A program made the position numbers and the translations under genes. Positions 33,833 to 42,684 of a stretch of DNA of 64,000 nt are shown in pieces (position 1 is the stretch's first letter; each line of letters begins with the position of its first letter). The notes under the pieces are model-generated. The model made no database searches and was not told where the DNA came from. It saw only the letters and a list, made by a program, of their open reading frames with translations. This DNA is from CAMLIZ01 sp966212505 (GTDB lineage Bacteria; Pseudomonadota; Gammaproteobacteria; Burkholderiales; Burkholderiaceae_C): the NCBI GenBank assembly GCA_966212505.1, contig CBIHRS010000009.1, positions 1 to 64,000 on the forward strand, in the 5' to 3' direction.

Positions 33833-36078
33833 GGGCGCACGCGCCGCCCTCGCCCTGGCTGCGCTTCTGGCACAGACGCCGGCTGCCGGTGCTGCTGCAG
33901 AGCGAGGCCGCCGAATGCGGCCCGGCCTGCCTCGCGATGGTGGCGACGCACTGGGGCCACGCGATCGACCTGGCAGCCATGCGGCGCCGGTTCTCCGTGT
34001 CGCTCAAGGGCACGACGCTCAAGACACTGATGGAGATGGCCGCCGCGCTCGACCTCCACGCCCGGCCCGTGCGGTTGGAGCTGGCCCAGCTCGGCGCGCT
34101 GCCGCTGCCTTGCGTGCTGCACTGGGACATGAACCATTTCGTCGTGCTCGCGGCCGTGGGCCGGACGCACGTGGTGATCCATGACCCGGCCGTGGGCGAG
34201 CGCCGGCTGCCGCTGCGCGAGGTTTCGCGGCACTTCACCGGCGTGGCGATCGAGCTCGCGCCCGGGACGGGCTTCAAGCCGGCCGAGGAGCGGCGCCGCA
34301 TCACGCTCGCGCAGCTGACCGGCCGCATCGTCGGCCTGCGCCGCGGCCTCGCGCAGACCCTGCTGCTCGCGCTGACCCTGCAGGCCTGCCTGATGCTGGC
34401 GCCGTTCTACCTGCAGTGGGTGGTCGACGACGCGCTGGTCGACGGCGATGCCGGGCTGGTCACTGTGCTGGGGCTGGGTTTCCTGCTGCTGACCGCGCTG
34501 CAATCGTCGATCGGCGCGGTGCGCAGCTGGGTCACGACCACGCTCGCCACGTCGCTGAACTTCCAGTGGCTGGACCGCGCATTCGCCCACCTGATGCGCC
34601 TGCCCCTGGCCTTCTTCGAGAAACGGCACCTGGGCGACATCGTGTCGCGCTTCAACTCCATCCAGGCGATGCAGCGCAGTCTCACGACGCAACTCGTCGA
34701 AGGCCTCGTCGACGGCCTGCTGTCGGTGGCCACGCTGGCGGTGATGCTGCTGTACGACCTGCGGCTGGCGGCCCTGGCCTGCTGCGGCGCCGCCCTGTAC
34801 GGGCTGCTGCGCAGTGCGCAGTTCGGCGCGTTGCGCGAGGCCATGGCCGAGCAGATCCTCCACGCCTCGCGCCAACAGACACACTTCCTCGAATCGGCGC
34901 GCGGCGTGCAGAGCCTGCGCCTGTTCGGCCGCGCCGACGAGCGCCGTATCCACTGGCTGGCGCTGCTGGCGCACCAGTTCGACGCCGACGTGCGCGTCGC
35001 CCGGCTGCAGATCCAGCTGCAGGCCGCGCGCACGCTGCTGGCCGCCGCGCAGCGCGTGCTGGTGGTCTGGATCGCCGCGCATGCCGTGCTCGACGGCCGC
35101 ATGTCGGCCGGCACGATGCTCGCGTTCATCGGCTACCAGGACCAGTTCGGCGAACGCATGGCCGCATTGGTGGACAAGCTCTTCGAACTGCGCACGTTGC
35201 GCCTGCACGGCGAGCGCGTGGCCGACATCCTGCTCGCCGAGCCGGAGCCGGACGCGGGGCAGGCCGACACCCTCGCATGGGAAGACGCACCGGACATCGA
35301 GCTGCGGGGGCTGTCGTTCCGCTATGCCGATGGCGAACCCTTCGTCCTCGAGGACATCGACCTCTTCGTGCCGGCGGGCCAGTGCTTGGCGATCACCGGG
35401 GCCTCAGGCTGCGGCAAGACCACGCTGGTCAAGCTGCTGCTGGGCCTGCTCGAACCGACGCACGGCCAGATCCTCGTCGGCGGCGAGCCGCTGAAGCGCC
35501 TGGGCCTGGCCCGCTATCGCCGACTGGTGGGCGCCGTGCTCCAGGAGGAGCCGCTGTTCTCCGGCTCGATCGCCGACAACATCGCCTTCTTCGATCCGCA
35601 GGCCGATCTCCTGTGCGTGCAGGCCTGTGCGCGCCTGGCCGCCATCGACGACGAGATCCGCGCGATGCCGATGGGCTACGACACCATGGTCGGCGACGCG
35701 AGCGCCGGCCTGTCGGGCGGACAGAAGCAGCGCATCCTGCTGGCCCGCGCGTTCTACAAGCAGCCCCGGCTGCTGGTCCTCGACGAAGCCACCAGCCACC
35801 TCGACCTGGCGAATGAACAACTCGTCAACGCCGCCGTCCGGCAAAGCCGGATGACGCGTGTCATGGTGGCGCACCGGCCCGAGACGATCGCGATGGCGCA
35901 GCGGGTGGTCGTGCTGCAAGGCGGCCGCATCGTGCGCGATCTTCAGCAGCCCGGGGCCGGCACCGAAGGGCCAGCCCGGCAAGTCGGACCAGGACCTGTT
36001 AACGCAAGTGCGGTCGCGGACAACAGCGTTGCCACTGCCTCGGGCCCCGAAACCGCAGCCCAATGGAGCCCACGATAG
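33829..36078 (+). CDS. C39-peptidase-containing ABC exporter (leader-cleaving)
   Basis: A 749-residue exporter that should cleave the Gly-Gly leader and secrete the mature peptide. The N-terminal C39 peptidase has Cys30 (SEAAECGPACLAMV), His103 (WDMNHFVVL) and Asp119 (IHDPAVG). Six membrane segments follow (residues about 165-440). The ATP-binding domain has Walker A GASGCGKTT near 523, signature LSGGQKQR near 629 and Walker B LLVLDEATSHLD. The catalytic triad is complete, so it is an active peptidase. The last 35 residues are low-complexity and probably disordered. It is the last gene of the precursor-ligase-maturation-adaptor-exporter set. Confidence 0.94.
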   Translation: MRAHAPPSPWLRFWHRRRLPVLLQSEAAECGPACLAMVATHWGHAIDLAAMRRRFSVSLKGTTLKTLMEMAAALDLHARPVRLELAQLGALPLPCVLHWDMNHFVVLAAVGRTHVVIHDPAVGERRLPLREVSRHFTGVAIELAPGTGFKPAEERRRITLAQLTGRIVGLRRGLAQTLLLALTLQACLMLAPFYLQWVVDDALVDGDAGLVTVLGLGFLLLTALQSSIGAVRSWVTTTLATSLNFQWLDRAFAHLMRLPLAFFEKRHLGDIVSRFNSIQAMQRSLTTQLVEGLVDGLLSVATLAVMLLYDLRLAALACCGAALYGLLRSAQFGALREAMAEQILHASRQQTHFLESARGVQSLRLFGRADERRIHWLALLAHQFDADVRVARLQIQLQAARTLLAAAQRVLVVWIAAHAVLDGRMSAGTMLAFIGYQDQFGERMAALVDKLFELRTLRLHGERVADILLAEPEPDAGQADTLAWEDAPDIELRGLSFRYADGEPFVLEDIDLFVPAGQCLAITGASGCGKTTLVKLLLGLLEPTHGQILVGGEPLKRLGLARYRRLVGAVLQEEPLFSGSIADNIAFFDPQADLLCVQACARLAAIDDEIRAMPMGYDTMVGDASAGLSGGQKQRILLARAFYKQPRLLVLDEATSHLDLANEQLVNAAVRQSRMTRVMVAHRPETIAMAQRVVVLQGGRIVRDLQQPGAGTEGPARQVGPGPVNASAVADNSVATASGPETAAQWSPR

Positions 36079-36234
36079 GATCGAAGGGTGCTGGGTCAAC
36101 GCAACGCCGCTGCATGTGCGCGGGTGGCGTCGGCTCCGCGTCAGGGCGAGCTGGCACGATGAAGGCGGTCGGCCTCGATCGGGACAACACTTGCGCCCCG
36201 GGCCCCTTCACTCACTCGCGCACAGGAATCGCAC

Positions 36235-36675
36235 GTGGCAACCGAACGCCAGGACGCTGCTTCACCGCCCCGAGCCCATGAGAGGTACTTTCCAGCGATG
36301 GTCGTCGATGTGCCGGGCGGTGGGTGCCTGGTCCTGCGCATCGAAGTAGGCAAGATGCTGGGGATCGAAGATCCCGCGCGGACCTTGGCTGACGCGCTGG
36401 CGGCCACGCAGCGGACGACTGAACATGGAGCTGGCACGACCATTTGGCTCGACGTCATCAGCGAGCATCTGCCTCTACCGGTCTTTGAAGCCATCCGGCG
36501 TTGTGAAGGCATGGGGTTGGGCCTCGTCGTGACCCACGCAGGCCAGTCCACCCATGAACCGGGATCTTTGCTGCCCGAAAGCCTGCGCGGCATCCTGCAG
36601 AAAGCCAGCCGAGGGGGATCAATTTGGCATCCGCTGGTCCAGCGCGAAGTTCGCGCGACCCCATACGACACGTAG
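36235..36675 (+). CDS. Small hypothetical protein (uncertain)
   Basis: A possible 146-residue soluble protein without a family I recognise. The reading has a protein-like pattern (VVDVPGGGCLVLRIEVGKML, TTIWLDVISEHLPLPVFEAI, LGLVVTHAGQ) and AGGA lies about eight bases before the GTG at 36235; an ATG at 36298 is an alternative. A competing minus-strand frame is less protein-like. The gene is isolated, 156 bases after the exporter gene, and has lower GC than its left neighbour. It could be a remnant. Confidence 0.35.
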   Translation: MATERQDAASPPRAHERYFPAMVVDVPGGGCLVLRIEVGKMLGIEDPARTLADALAATQRTTEHGAGTTIWLDVISEHLPLPVFEAIRRCEGMGLGLVVTHAGQSTHEPGSLLPESLRGILQKASRGGSIWHPLVQREVRATPYDT

Positions 36676-36998
36676 TTCCTGCAGAAGTCGGTCTCTAGCT
36701 GATGGTCCGGGACCGTCAACAGACCGCACCAGGAATCACAGGACTGAGGGATCAAGACCGAACTCGGTCGTCCACGTCTGGCGCCCCGATTGATTGCTGC
36801 TTCGAATTGCCGTCGTTCCGCATCCACCTCATCGAGCTACCGAAGACCCTCCACTACCGGTCACTGAGCTTTCCCTGGCGCAGCCACTTGGTCGAACGAC
36901 TGCTCGCGCCTCAGTTGAACGTGTGCACTCGACCGATAGCCGCCCCTGCGTACCAAGTCATTGTTGCCTAAATGCCGTCGTAGATCAGTCGAGTTGCC
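36676..36998. other. 323-base gap without a supported gene
   Basis: I see no gene, repeat or clear terminator here. GC content is lower than in the flanking operons. Confidence 0.5.
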
Positions 36999-37544
36999 TC
37001 ATCTGGTGCCTGCCTTAGGCCAACCGATATGCGCAGCGCGACGGAGACTTGCTTTCACGACCAAGCGATGGAAAGGAGCGATGATGAATATGTAGGCTCG
37101 GCCGAAGAAGTTATGGCAGCGGACGATGGTCGAGACAGTCAGTTGACCACCGAGCGTTGGAGACAAGTCCGGGCTCCGGAGGACTGACAGTCGGAAATCA
37201 AGGTGCTTGTCGTCCTCGCCCAAGATGATTTCGGATTCGCTCTTGCTGTAGATCTTGAAGAAGGCGATGCGGCCACCGTTGGCATCGCCGGAGAGAGTCG
37301 CAAGGTGTTTGGTGGTCTTTAGGCCAAAGCACGCAACGATAGCGTCTCGGATGTTGGTGAGCCATCCGATCCAGGAGGGTTGCTGTGACATGACGAACCG
37401 CCACAGGACATCTGGATCGTCAGACGCGCCGAATGGAAGTCGAACCGCAAACGCGTCCGCGAGATTCGGCGATTCATAAACAGTAGCGACAGAAGACTGC
37501 GCGGGGAGCTCAACCGGCTCGACAAGCGTGAATTCACTTGGCAC
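36999..37544 (-). CDS. DUF2867-family protein
   Basis: A 181-residue protein of the DUF2867 family, which is widespread and without a firm function. The conserved parts are visible: EIILGEDDKHLDFRLSVL in the middle and NFFGRAYIFIIAPFHRLVV near the end. The start is a GTG at 37544, supported by AGGAGG about seven bases upstream; no nearby ATG gives a better fit. A related but diverged DUF2867 gene lies at 38408-38938 on the other strand, with a SnoaL-like gene between. Some members are fused to NAD-binding epimerase-type domains, but this one stands alone. Confidence 0.8.
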   Translation of the reverse strand: MPSEFTLVEPVELPAQSSVATVYESPNLADAFAVRLPFGASDDPDVLWRFVMSQQPSWIGWLTNIRDAIVACFGLKTTKHLATLSGDANGGRIAFFKIYSKSESEIILGEDDKHLDFRLSVLRSPDLSPTLGGQLTVSTIVRCHNFFGRAYIFIIAPFHRLVVKASLRRAAHIGWPKAGTR

Positions 37545-37727
37545 AAAACAACCTCCTGAGGCTTCAGCGCGCAGGCTTCGATGGCCCTGGTGAAGACCTT
37601 GGCCACTTCATAAGTGACGGGGTCGAAGTTGGCGATGGCGAGTACCTGTTCCGTGTAGCCTGAAGCACCGGCATTCGAACAGTAGCGCGCACGAGTATGT
37701 CAATGTTGTACTGAGAAGACGCGCAGA

Positions 37728-38159
37728 CTACGGCACGGGAGCACCGATCTGCACGAGCAGCTCGAGCATATTGGCCAAGTGCCACATTTCCACGATCTTG
37801 CCGTCGCGGACACGGTCGATGGCGATGCCCATGTACGCCACCGGCTTTCCCGTGGGTGCGACGCCGCGAAACGTCCCGAGATGGGTGCCCCGAAACGTGA
37901 CACGCGTGACCACGCGGTCGCCCTCGGCGATCTGCTGCTCGATCGTCGCCGTCAGGTCGGGGAACGCAATGCGAATGGCACGCATGCGGGCCAACTGCGA
38001 GTCGACGTCCCGCGAATTGTTGAACACGACGCCATCCGCGAAGAAGCGCGGGAGCATGGCCCGGTCTCCGCCACTCACAGCCCGGCTCTCCATGTACGCG
38101 CGAACCAGCGCCTTGTTGCGCTCCTGCCCTGTGGTCGAAGGGGCCTGCGGTTCAGTCAT
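37728..38159 (-). CDS. SnoaL-like / ester-cyclase-type small protein
   Basis: A 143-residue protein with the cone-shaped alpha+beta barrel pattern of the SnoaL/NTF2 superfamily: NKALVRAYMESRAVSGGDRA, FFADGVVFNN, IRIAFPDLTATIEQQIAEGD, VTRVTFRGTHLGTFRGVAPTG and GKIVEMWHLANMLELLVQIGA. The HLGTFRGVAPTGK and EMWHL blocks are typical of the polyketide-cyclase-like subgroup often annotated as ester cyclase. Substrate is unknown. The start is ATG 38159; an ATG nine bases further upstream adds three residues. It sits alone between two DUF2867 genes. Confidence 0.8.
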   Translation of the reverse strand: MTEPQAPSTTGQERNKALVRAYMESRAVSGGDRAMLPRFFADGVVFNNSRDVDSQLARMRAIRIAFPDLTATIEQQIAEGDRVVTRVTFRGTHLGTFRGVAPTGKPVAYMGIAIDRVRDGKIVEMWHLANMLELLVQIGAPVP

Positions 38160-38407
38160 GGCAGGCACTGTAGATGGTGTATTCGCTCGCGGTATTGAAC
38201 GTTTGCGACGTCACGCCTCTGCAGGTCGCGCCTTACACTGCGCGCATGTCGGCTTCACGCGCAACAACGGCATCCGCGGGAACTCCCCTTTCGACGGTGA
38301 GCTGTTAAGAGTTCGCACTTCGCATCGCGCCACTTCGTTGCCGTGCTTCGCTTCACCGTCGGCACCTTGGAACGGGGAAGTCCATTTGATTTTTTGGGCG
38401 GCTACAA

Positions 38408-38938
38408 ATGTCCCAGCCTGCATCCGTCTCAGAGAGCCTGCTACCGGAGCAGTCCGCCATCGACCGTCGCATGGTCGACGGCGCCCACTTCAAAGATGCT
38501 TACCGCGTGTCGCTCTCCAAGGACGCAGCAGCGGTGCAGGTCTTTCAGGCGGTATTTGCCCATCACCCCTGGTGGATGAAGCTCGTGCTAATCGTCCGCA
38601 ACGTCTTGGCCTCCGCAGTCGGTTTGGCCACGCCCTCCATGGCGGAGGTCCTGCACCCGACTTTTGCCTCTGGCTACGCCGTTGGTCAAAAGATCGGCGT
38701 GTGGCCCATCTTCGCGGTATCAGCGACCGAACTCATTGTGGGTCGCGACAACAAGCACCTCGACTTTCGGCTATCCGTGCTGACACATCGCGTCGGGGCA
38801 ATGCCGAGTGCCACGATCTCCACTGTTTGTCTCGCACACAATGCTTTCGGGCGGCTATATCTCCTGGCAGTTGCACCCTTCCACAAATTCGGCCTGCGTC
38901 GGTTGCTCCGCAGTGCGGTAGTCGAGGGCCGCGTATGA
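38408..38938 (+). CDS. DUF2867-family protein (paralogue)
   Basis: A 176-residue DUF2867 protein. It has ELIVGRDNKHLDFRLSVLTH and NAFGRLYLLAVAPFHKFGLRR, the same two blocks as the protein at 36999-37544, but overall identity is low. The first 30 residues (SESLLPEQSAIDRRMVDG) differ from the paralogue, and a hydrophobic helix is present in the middle (KLVLIVRNVLASAVGLA). The ATG at 38408 has no strong ribosome site. Function unknown. Confidence 0.78.
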   Translation: MSQPASVSESLLPEQSAIDRRMVDGAHFKDAYRVSLSKDAAAVQVFQAVFAHHPWWMKLVLIVRNVLASAVGLATPSMAEVLHPTFASGYAVGQKIGVWPIFAVSATELIVGRDNKHLDFRLSVLTHRVGAMPSATISTVCLAHNAFGRLYLLAVAPFHKFGLRRLLRSAVVEGRV

Positions 38939-39437
38939 ACCGCCCTCCTACGGTTGCACGCGCTCAGTCGCCTAAGCCGTTGTATGTCTGAGCTGATCGT
39001 CCGTTTCCGGCGCTCGAGTTCGGGCCTGCGTAGAGCCGCTTGACGTCGGCTAGAGCCGGTCGCGATGCCCAGGAGCGGCCGCTCAAACGAGCTCGCTTGT
39101 GGCCCCGGGTTTCGAGCGACCGCTGACGAGGGTGACGTGGTCGAAGATGGTCGTCGTCACCAACGACCGGCGTTCGCCGCCGCAGTCATTCGGACCATCG
39201 ACGGCGAACGACTCACTTCAGTCTGGAGCAGACTGCGTGTTCTCGACACCACGAATGCGGCGGGCAAGCTCCGCTACCGAATTATCTCGGTACCTGTCGG
39301 CTTGGTTGCCATCAATCCACAGGTGTTGCTCGCAGAGTGCCAAACATGGGTACAAGGGACAACACACCCTGACTCCTCATCTTTGCGAGAGCAGGGACGC
39401 TTGACCCTCACGTTGCGTCATGGTGCAGACTGTGCGG
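38939..39437. other. 499-base gap without a supported gene
   Basis: A frame of 126 codons (39065-39445) runs through but its first half is low-complexity and it overlaps the glycosyltransferase start. I do not call it. No repeat or terminator is evident. Confidence 0.4.
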
Positions 39438-40703
39438 ATGAATAGCCGCACGCATATCGTGATCACGACAGTGGGCTCCATTGGAGATCTGTACCCGTTT
39501 CTGAGCCTTGGCCAGGCGCTTCAGCGTCGCGGCCATCGCGTGACGGTAGTGGCAACTGCAGTCAATGAACAGTGCGTCCTCGACGCCGGCTTGCCGTTTC
39601 GAGCGGGCGGTACGCGCGAACAGTACTTCGAAACCGTGAACGATCCCGATCTGTGGAATCCCCGCAAGGGCTTTGGCGTGATCTGGCGCGGGATGCAGGC
39701 AAGTCTCGAGCGCGTGCGCGCGTTTGCGTCGGCGCTGCCGACGAATGAGCAGTGCGTTCTCTTGGCGCATCCGCTGGCATTGCCGGCCGCGGCACTGGCG
39801 CGCGCTGTTCGACCGGATCTGCGCATCGTGGCGGCCTATCTGGCGCCATCGAACCTGCGCACCTGTCACGATCCGTTGATGCTGGGTCCCACACGAATCC
39901 CGACCTGGATGCCGCACAGTTGGCGGCGTTGGCTGTGGCGGCAAATCGATACGCGCTTCATTGATTGCATCGCGCTACCGAATCTGAATGCTCATCGGAA
40001 ACAGCTGGGGCTCCCGGCCGTCGAACACTTTTTCGATCACCTCTACAGCGTGCCGGATCTCGCAGTGACGTTGTTCCCCACTTGGTTTGCAGCGACGCAG
40101 CCCGATTGGCCTCGACCGTTGCACCTTGGTGGTTTCCCGCTGTACGAACCCCATCCGGACACTCCTATGCCAGAGGAGCTGATACGCTTTCTCGGCGCCG
40201 GTGACAAGCCGATCGTCTTTACGCCCGGCACCGGCCATCGGCATGCCGCAGGCTATTTTGAGCACGCGCTCTGCGCGGTCCGGCGCCTGGGCCGCCGTGC
40301 GATCTTTCTGACCATGCATCGCGAGCAGCTTCCAAACGCCTTGCCCGAGAACGTGCTGTGGCAGAGTTTCGTGCCGTTGCGCTCGCTGTTGCCGCACGTG
40401 GGTGCACTGGTTCACCATGGGGGCATAGGGACGATGGCCGAGGCACTGCGCGCCGGCATTCCGCAACTGGCCGTACCGTTCGCATACGATCAATTCGACA
40501 ACGCCATGCGAATCGAGGCGTTGGGCGTCGGCGCCCAAATCCCCGCAAGCCATGTAGGCGCGCGCCGGTTCACGACGGAGCTGCGTCGGCTGCTGGCGTC
40601 GAATCGCGTTCGTGTCAGTTGCAGCACGCTCGCCGAGCAGATTGCTTCGGAATCGCCTGTCGAAGGGATCTGCGATGCGATTCAGCAGGTCACACAGCAG
40701 TGA
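39438..40703 (+). CDS. GT-B glycosyltransferase (UGT/GT1-like)
   Basis: A 421-residue cytoplasmic glycosyltransferase of the UGT/rhamnosyltransferase-like group. The N-terminal GT28-like block is ITTVGSIGDLYPFLSLGQAL followed by RRGHRVTVVAT. The C-terminal nucleotide-sugar site is VLWQSFVPLRSLLPHVGALV, HHGGIGTMAEALRAGIPQLA and PFAYDQFDNAMR, with the HxGxGT motif complete. It resembles enzymes that glycosylate lipids or small natural products, but the acceptor cannot be predicted. It stands alone, about 600 bases from the NRPS operon on the opposite strand, so a role in tailoring that product is only a possibility. ATG 39438 is chosen; 39420 (GTG) is possible. Confidence 0.87.
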   Translation: MNSRTHIVITTVGSIGDLYPFLSLGQALQRRGHRVTVVATAVNEQCVLDAGLPFRAGGTREQYFETVNDPDLWNPRKGFGVIWRGMQASLERVRAFASALPTNEQCVLLAHPLALPAAALARAVRPDLRIVAAYLAPSNLRTCHDPLMLGPTRIPTWMPHSWRRWLWRQIDTRFIDCIALPNLNAHRKQLGLPAVEHFFDHLYSVPDLAVTLFPTWFAATQPDWPRPLHLGGFPLYEPHPDTPMPEELIRFLGAGDKPIVFTPGTGHRHAAGYFEHALCAVRRLGRRAIFLTMHREQLPNALPENVLWQSFVPLRSLLPHVGALVHHGGIGTMAEALRAGIPQLAVPFAYDQFDNAMRIEALGVGAQIPASHVGARRFTTELRRLLASNRVRVSCSTLAEQIASESPVEGICDAIQQVTQQ

Positions 40704-41316
40704 GCTAGGAGGCGGCCTCTGCCCGAATAGCTATTGCCCGTCGAACAAATCGCAAGCCGAGGCAGTTCGGACTCGCTGAGGACTCCGCCGGTCGCGCGCT
40801 GGAACACCCCGATTCGCAGGCGCGTCGAGCCGCGCGACACGTGCATCGGGGATCGTCAGCAGACGTCGAGCAGCGCTGCGAGCACCAACAGCGCGTCGAG
40901 CGCCGGCCCCTGCGTGCCGCGCATTCCCGACCCTTGTGGAGTCGCCTTCGCGCATCAGCCTGTCTGGCGAGGCTGCGATCCGTCGAGCCGCCCATTGCAG
41001 TCCTTTCGTCACGCGAAGCGTCGAAGCATCACCAAGCCCGAGCGGAGCGCAGCACGAGCAGCAGACCGGCAAGCCCCAATCCGTGCTGGCGTCAGGACCA
41101 CTGACACTCGTTGCCTCGCCGACCTTGAGTCTCGGCGCTTGCCATTGTTGCGCGGTCACCCGAATGCATCCTCTGCCGCGCCCCCCGACGTCGATGAGCC
41201 ACGTGGCTTGACCGCTCTCATCTTGACGTTGCCCGACTACCTTGCGCAACCTGCGCCTCGCGGGCAGGCGATTGCGAGTGTTCAGCCCTTCCCTGGCGAG
41301 CCTCGCGCATCAGGCA
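40704..41316. other. 613-base gap at the 3' end of the NRPS operon
   Basis: Frames run through on both strands but all have low-complexity, Arg/Ser/Ala-rich translations and none resembles a protein. I see no insertion sequence ends and no convincing terminator for the MATE gene. Confidence 0.4.
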
Positions 41317-42684
41317 TCAGATCAGCAACGGCCGCATGTTGCGACTGCGCCTTGTCCACGCATAGCACAGCGCCTGCAGTCCGAGCATCGCCATGAAGGC
41401 GATCGGGTAGGCCATCCACACGCCCTTCAAACCGACCGCATTCGACAGCGCATATGCACTCGGCACCTGGATCACCACGATGCACAGCACCGACAGCGCG
41501 GTCGGCAGCAGCACGGTGCCCGAGGCCCGCATGCTGCCGCTCAGCACCGAGGCAAAGCCGTGGACCGCGCAGCTCCAGAGGATCATGCGCAGCAGCGAGG
41601 CGGCGAGCGCCGTCACTTCCGGCTTCGTGATGAACATCGACAGTAGCCGGTCGGCGAAGAGATAGCCCAGTGCCACCAGCGAGCCGGTGACCAGCAGGTT
41701 CATCTGCAGCCCGGTGCGTGTGATCGCGCCGAGTTGGGCGGCCCGGCCGGCCCCGATCGCCTGCGCGCCGAGGATGGAGGTCGCGATGCCGATCGACAGC
41801 GCCGGGAACTGCGCATAGTTCATCAGCTGGTACACCGCGCCGTAGGCCGCCGTGGCGTCCGAACCGAAGCGGTTGACCAGCGACACCAGCGCCAGCTGCG
41901 CCAGTGTCGTGGCCACCATCTGCAAGCCCAACGGCACGCCGAGCTTCACCACCACCCACAGCACGCGCCGGTCGATGCGCAAGGCCGGCAGCAGCGCACG
42001 CCCGGGCGCGAGCGGATGCCCGGTGCGCCGCATGCGCCAGCCTACATAGCCGAAGGCCGCCACCACCGACAGCAGCGTCGCCAGCGCGGCACTCGCGACG
42101 CCCAGCTGCGGCAGCCCGAGCCAGCCTCGGATGAAGGCCGGCGTGACGACGCAGGCGATCAGGTTCGACAGCAGCAGCGCGCGCAGCGGCGTGGTGGTGT
42201 CGCCCATGCCTCGCAGCAACTGCATCACGAGGATGGAACCCAGCAAGCCCGGCATCGCGAACATCATCAGCCGCGCATAGGCGGTGGCGTCGGCCAACAC
42301 GTCGGGCGGCGTGCCGAGCAGGCGCAGCAGCCGCTCGGCCTGCAGGCCGCCGAGCAACGCGATCACGAGGCCCACGATGACGCCGAACACGACCAACGTG
42401 CCCGCGATCGCCCGCACCTTCGCGAGGTCGCGTGCGCCCCAGGCTTGGCCCACCAGCACCGAGCCGCCGGAGCCGATGCCGATGACCAGCGCATTGAAGA
42501 AATACACCATCGGCAGCACCGCCGAGGCGGCCGCCAGCGCCTGCGTGCCGAGCAGCTGGCCGATGAACAGGCTGTTGAGCGTGCCCGACAGCACCTGCAG
42601 CACGTTGCCGACGACCAGCGGCGCCAGAAAGCGCGCAAAGGGCCGCCACAGCGGCCCGGAGTCCGGAGCTATGAGCTCAGGCAC
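41317..42684 (-). CDS. MATE-family multidrug/peptide efflux transporter
   Basis: A 455-residue inner-membrane protein with about twelve membrane segments in two similar halves, as in MATE (MatE/DinF) exporters. Family blocks are LVVGNVLQVLSGTLNSLFIG, GTQALAAASAVLPMVYF, GQAWGARDLAKVRAIAG in half 1 and GVPLGLQMVATTLAQLALV in half 2. It uses a Na+ or H+ gradient to expel small molecules. The start overlaps the end of uppP by eight bases, and uppP overlaps the NRPS gene, so it belongs to the NRPS operon and probably exports or protects against the peptide. Confidence 0.92.
   Translation of the reverse strand: MPELIAPDSGPLWRPFARFLAPLVVGNVLQVLSGTLNSLFIGQLLGTQALAAASAVLPMVYFFNALVIGIGSGGSVLVGQAWGARDLAKVRAIAGTLVVFGVIVGLVIALLGGLQAERLLRLLGTPPDVLADATAYARLMMFAMPGLLGSILVMQLLRGMGDTTTPLRALLLSNLIACVVTPAFIRGWLGLPQLGVASAALATLLSVVAAFGYVGWRMRRTGHPLAPGRALLPALRIDRRVLWVVVKLGVPLGLQMVATTLAQLALVSLVNRFGSDATAAYGAVYQLMNYAQFPALSIGIATSILGAQAIGAGRAAQLGAITRTGLQMNLLVTGSLVALGYLFADRLLSMFITKPEVTALAASLLRMILWSCAVHGFASVLSGSMRASGTVLLPTALSVLCIVVIQVPSAYALSNAVGLKGVWMAYPIAFMAMLGLQALCYAWTRRSRNMRPLLI

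Noticed and set aside
36141..36827. 228-codon minus-strand frame
   Set aside because: Competes with the frame at 36235-36675; translation has no hydrophobic core pattern and no start signal.
39065..39445. 126-codon plus-strand frame before the glycosyltransferase
   Set aside because: Low-complexity first half, no ribosome site, overlaps the glycosyltransferase start. Could be a remnant but cannot be supported.
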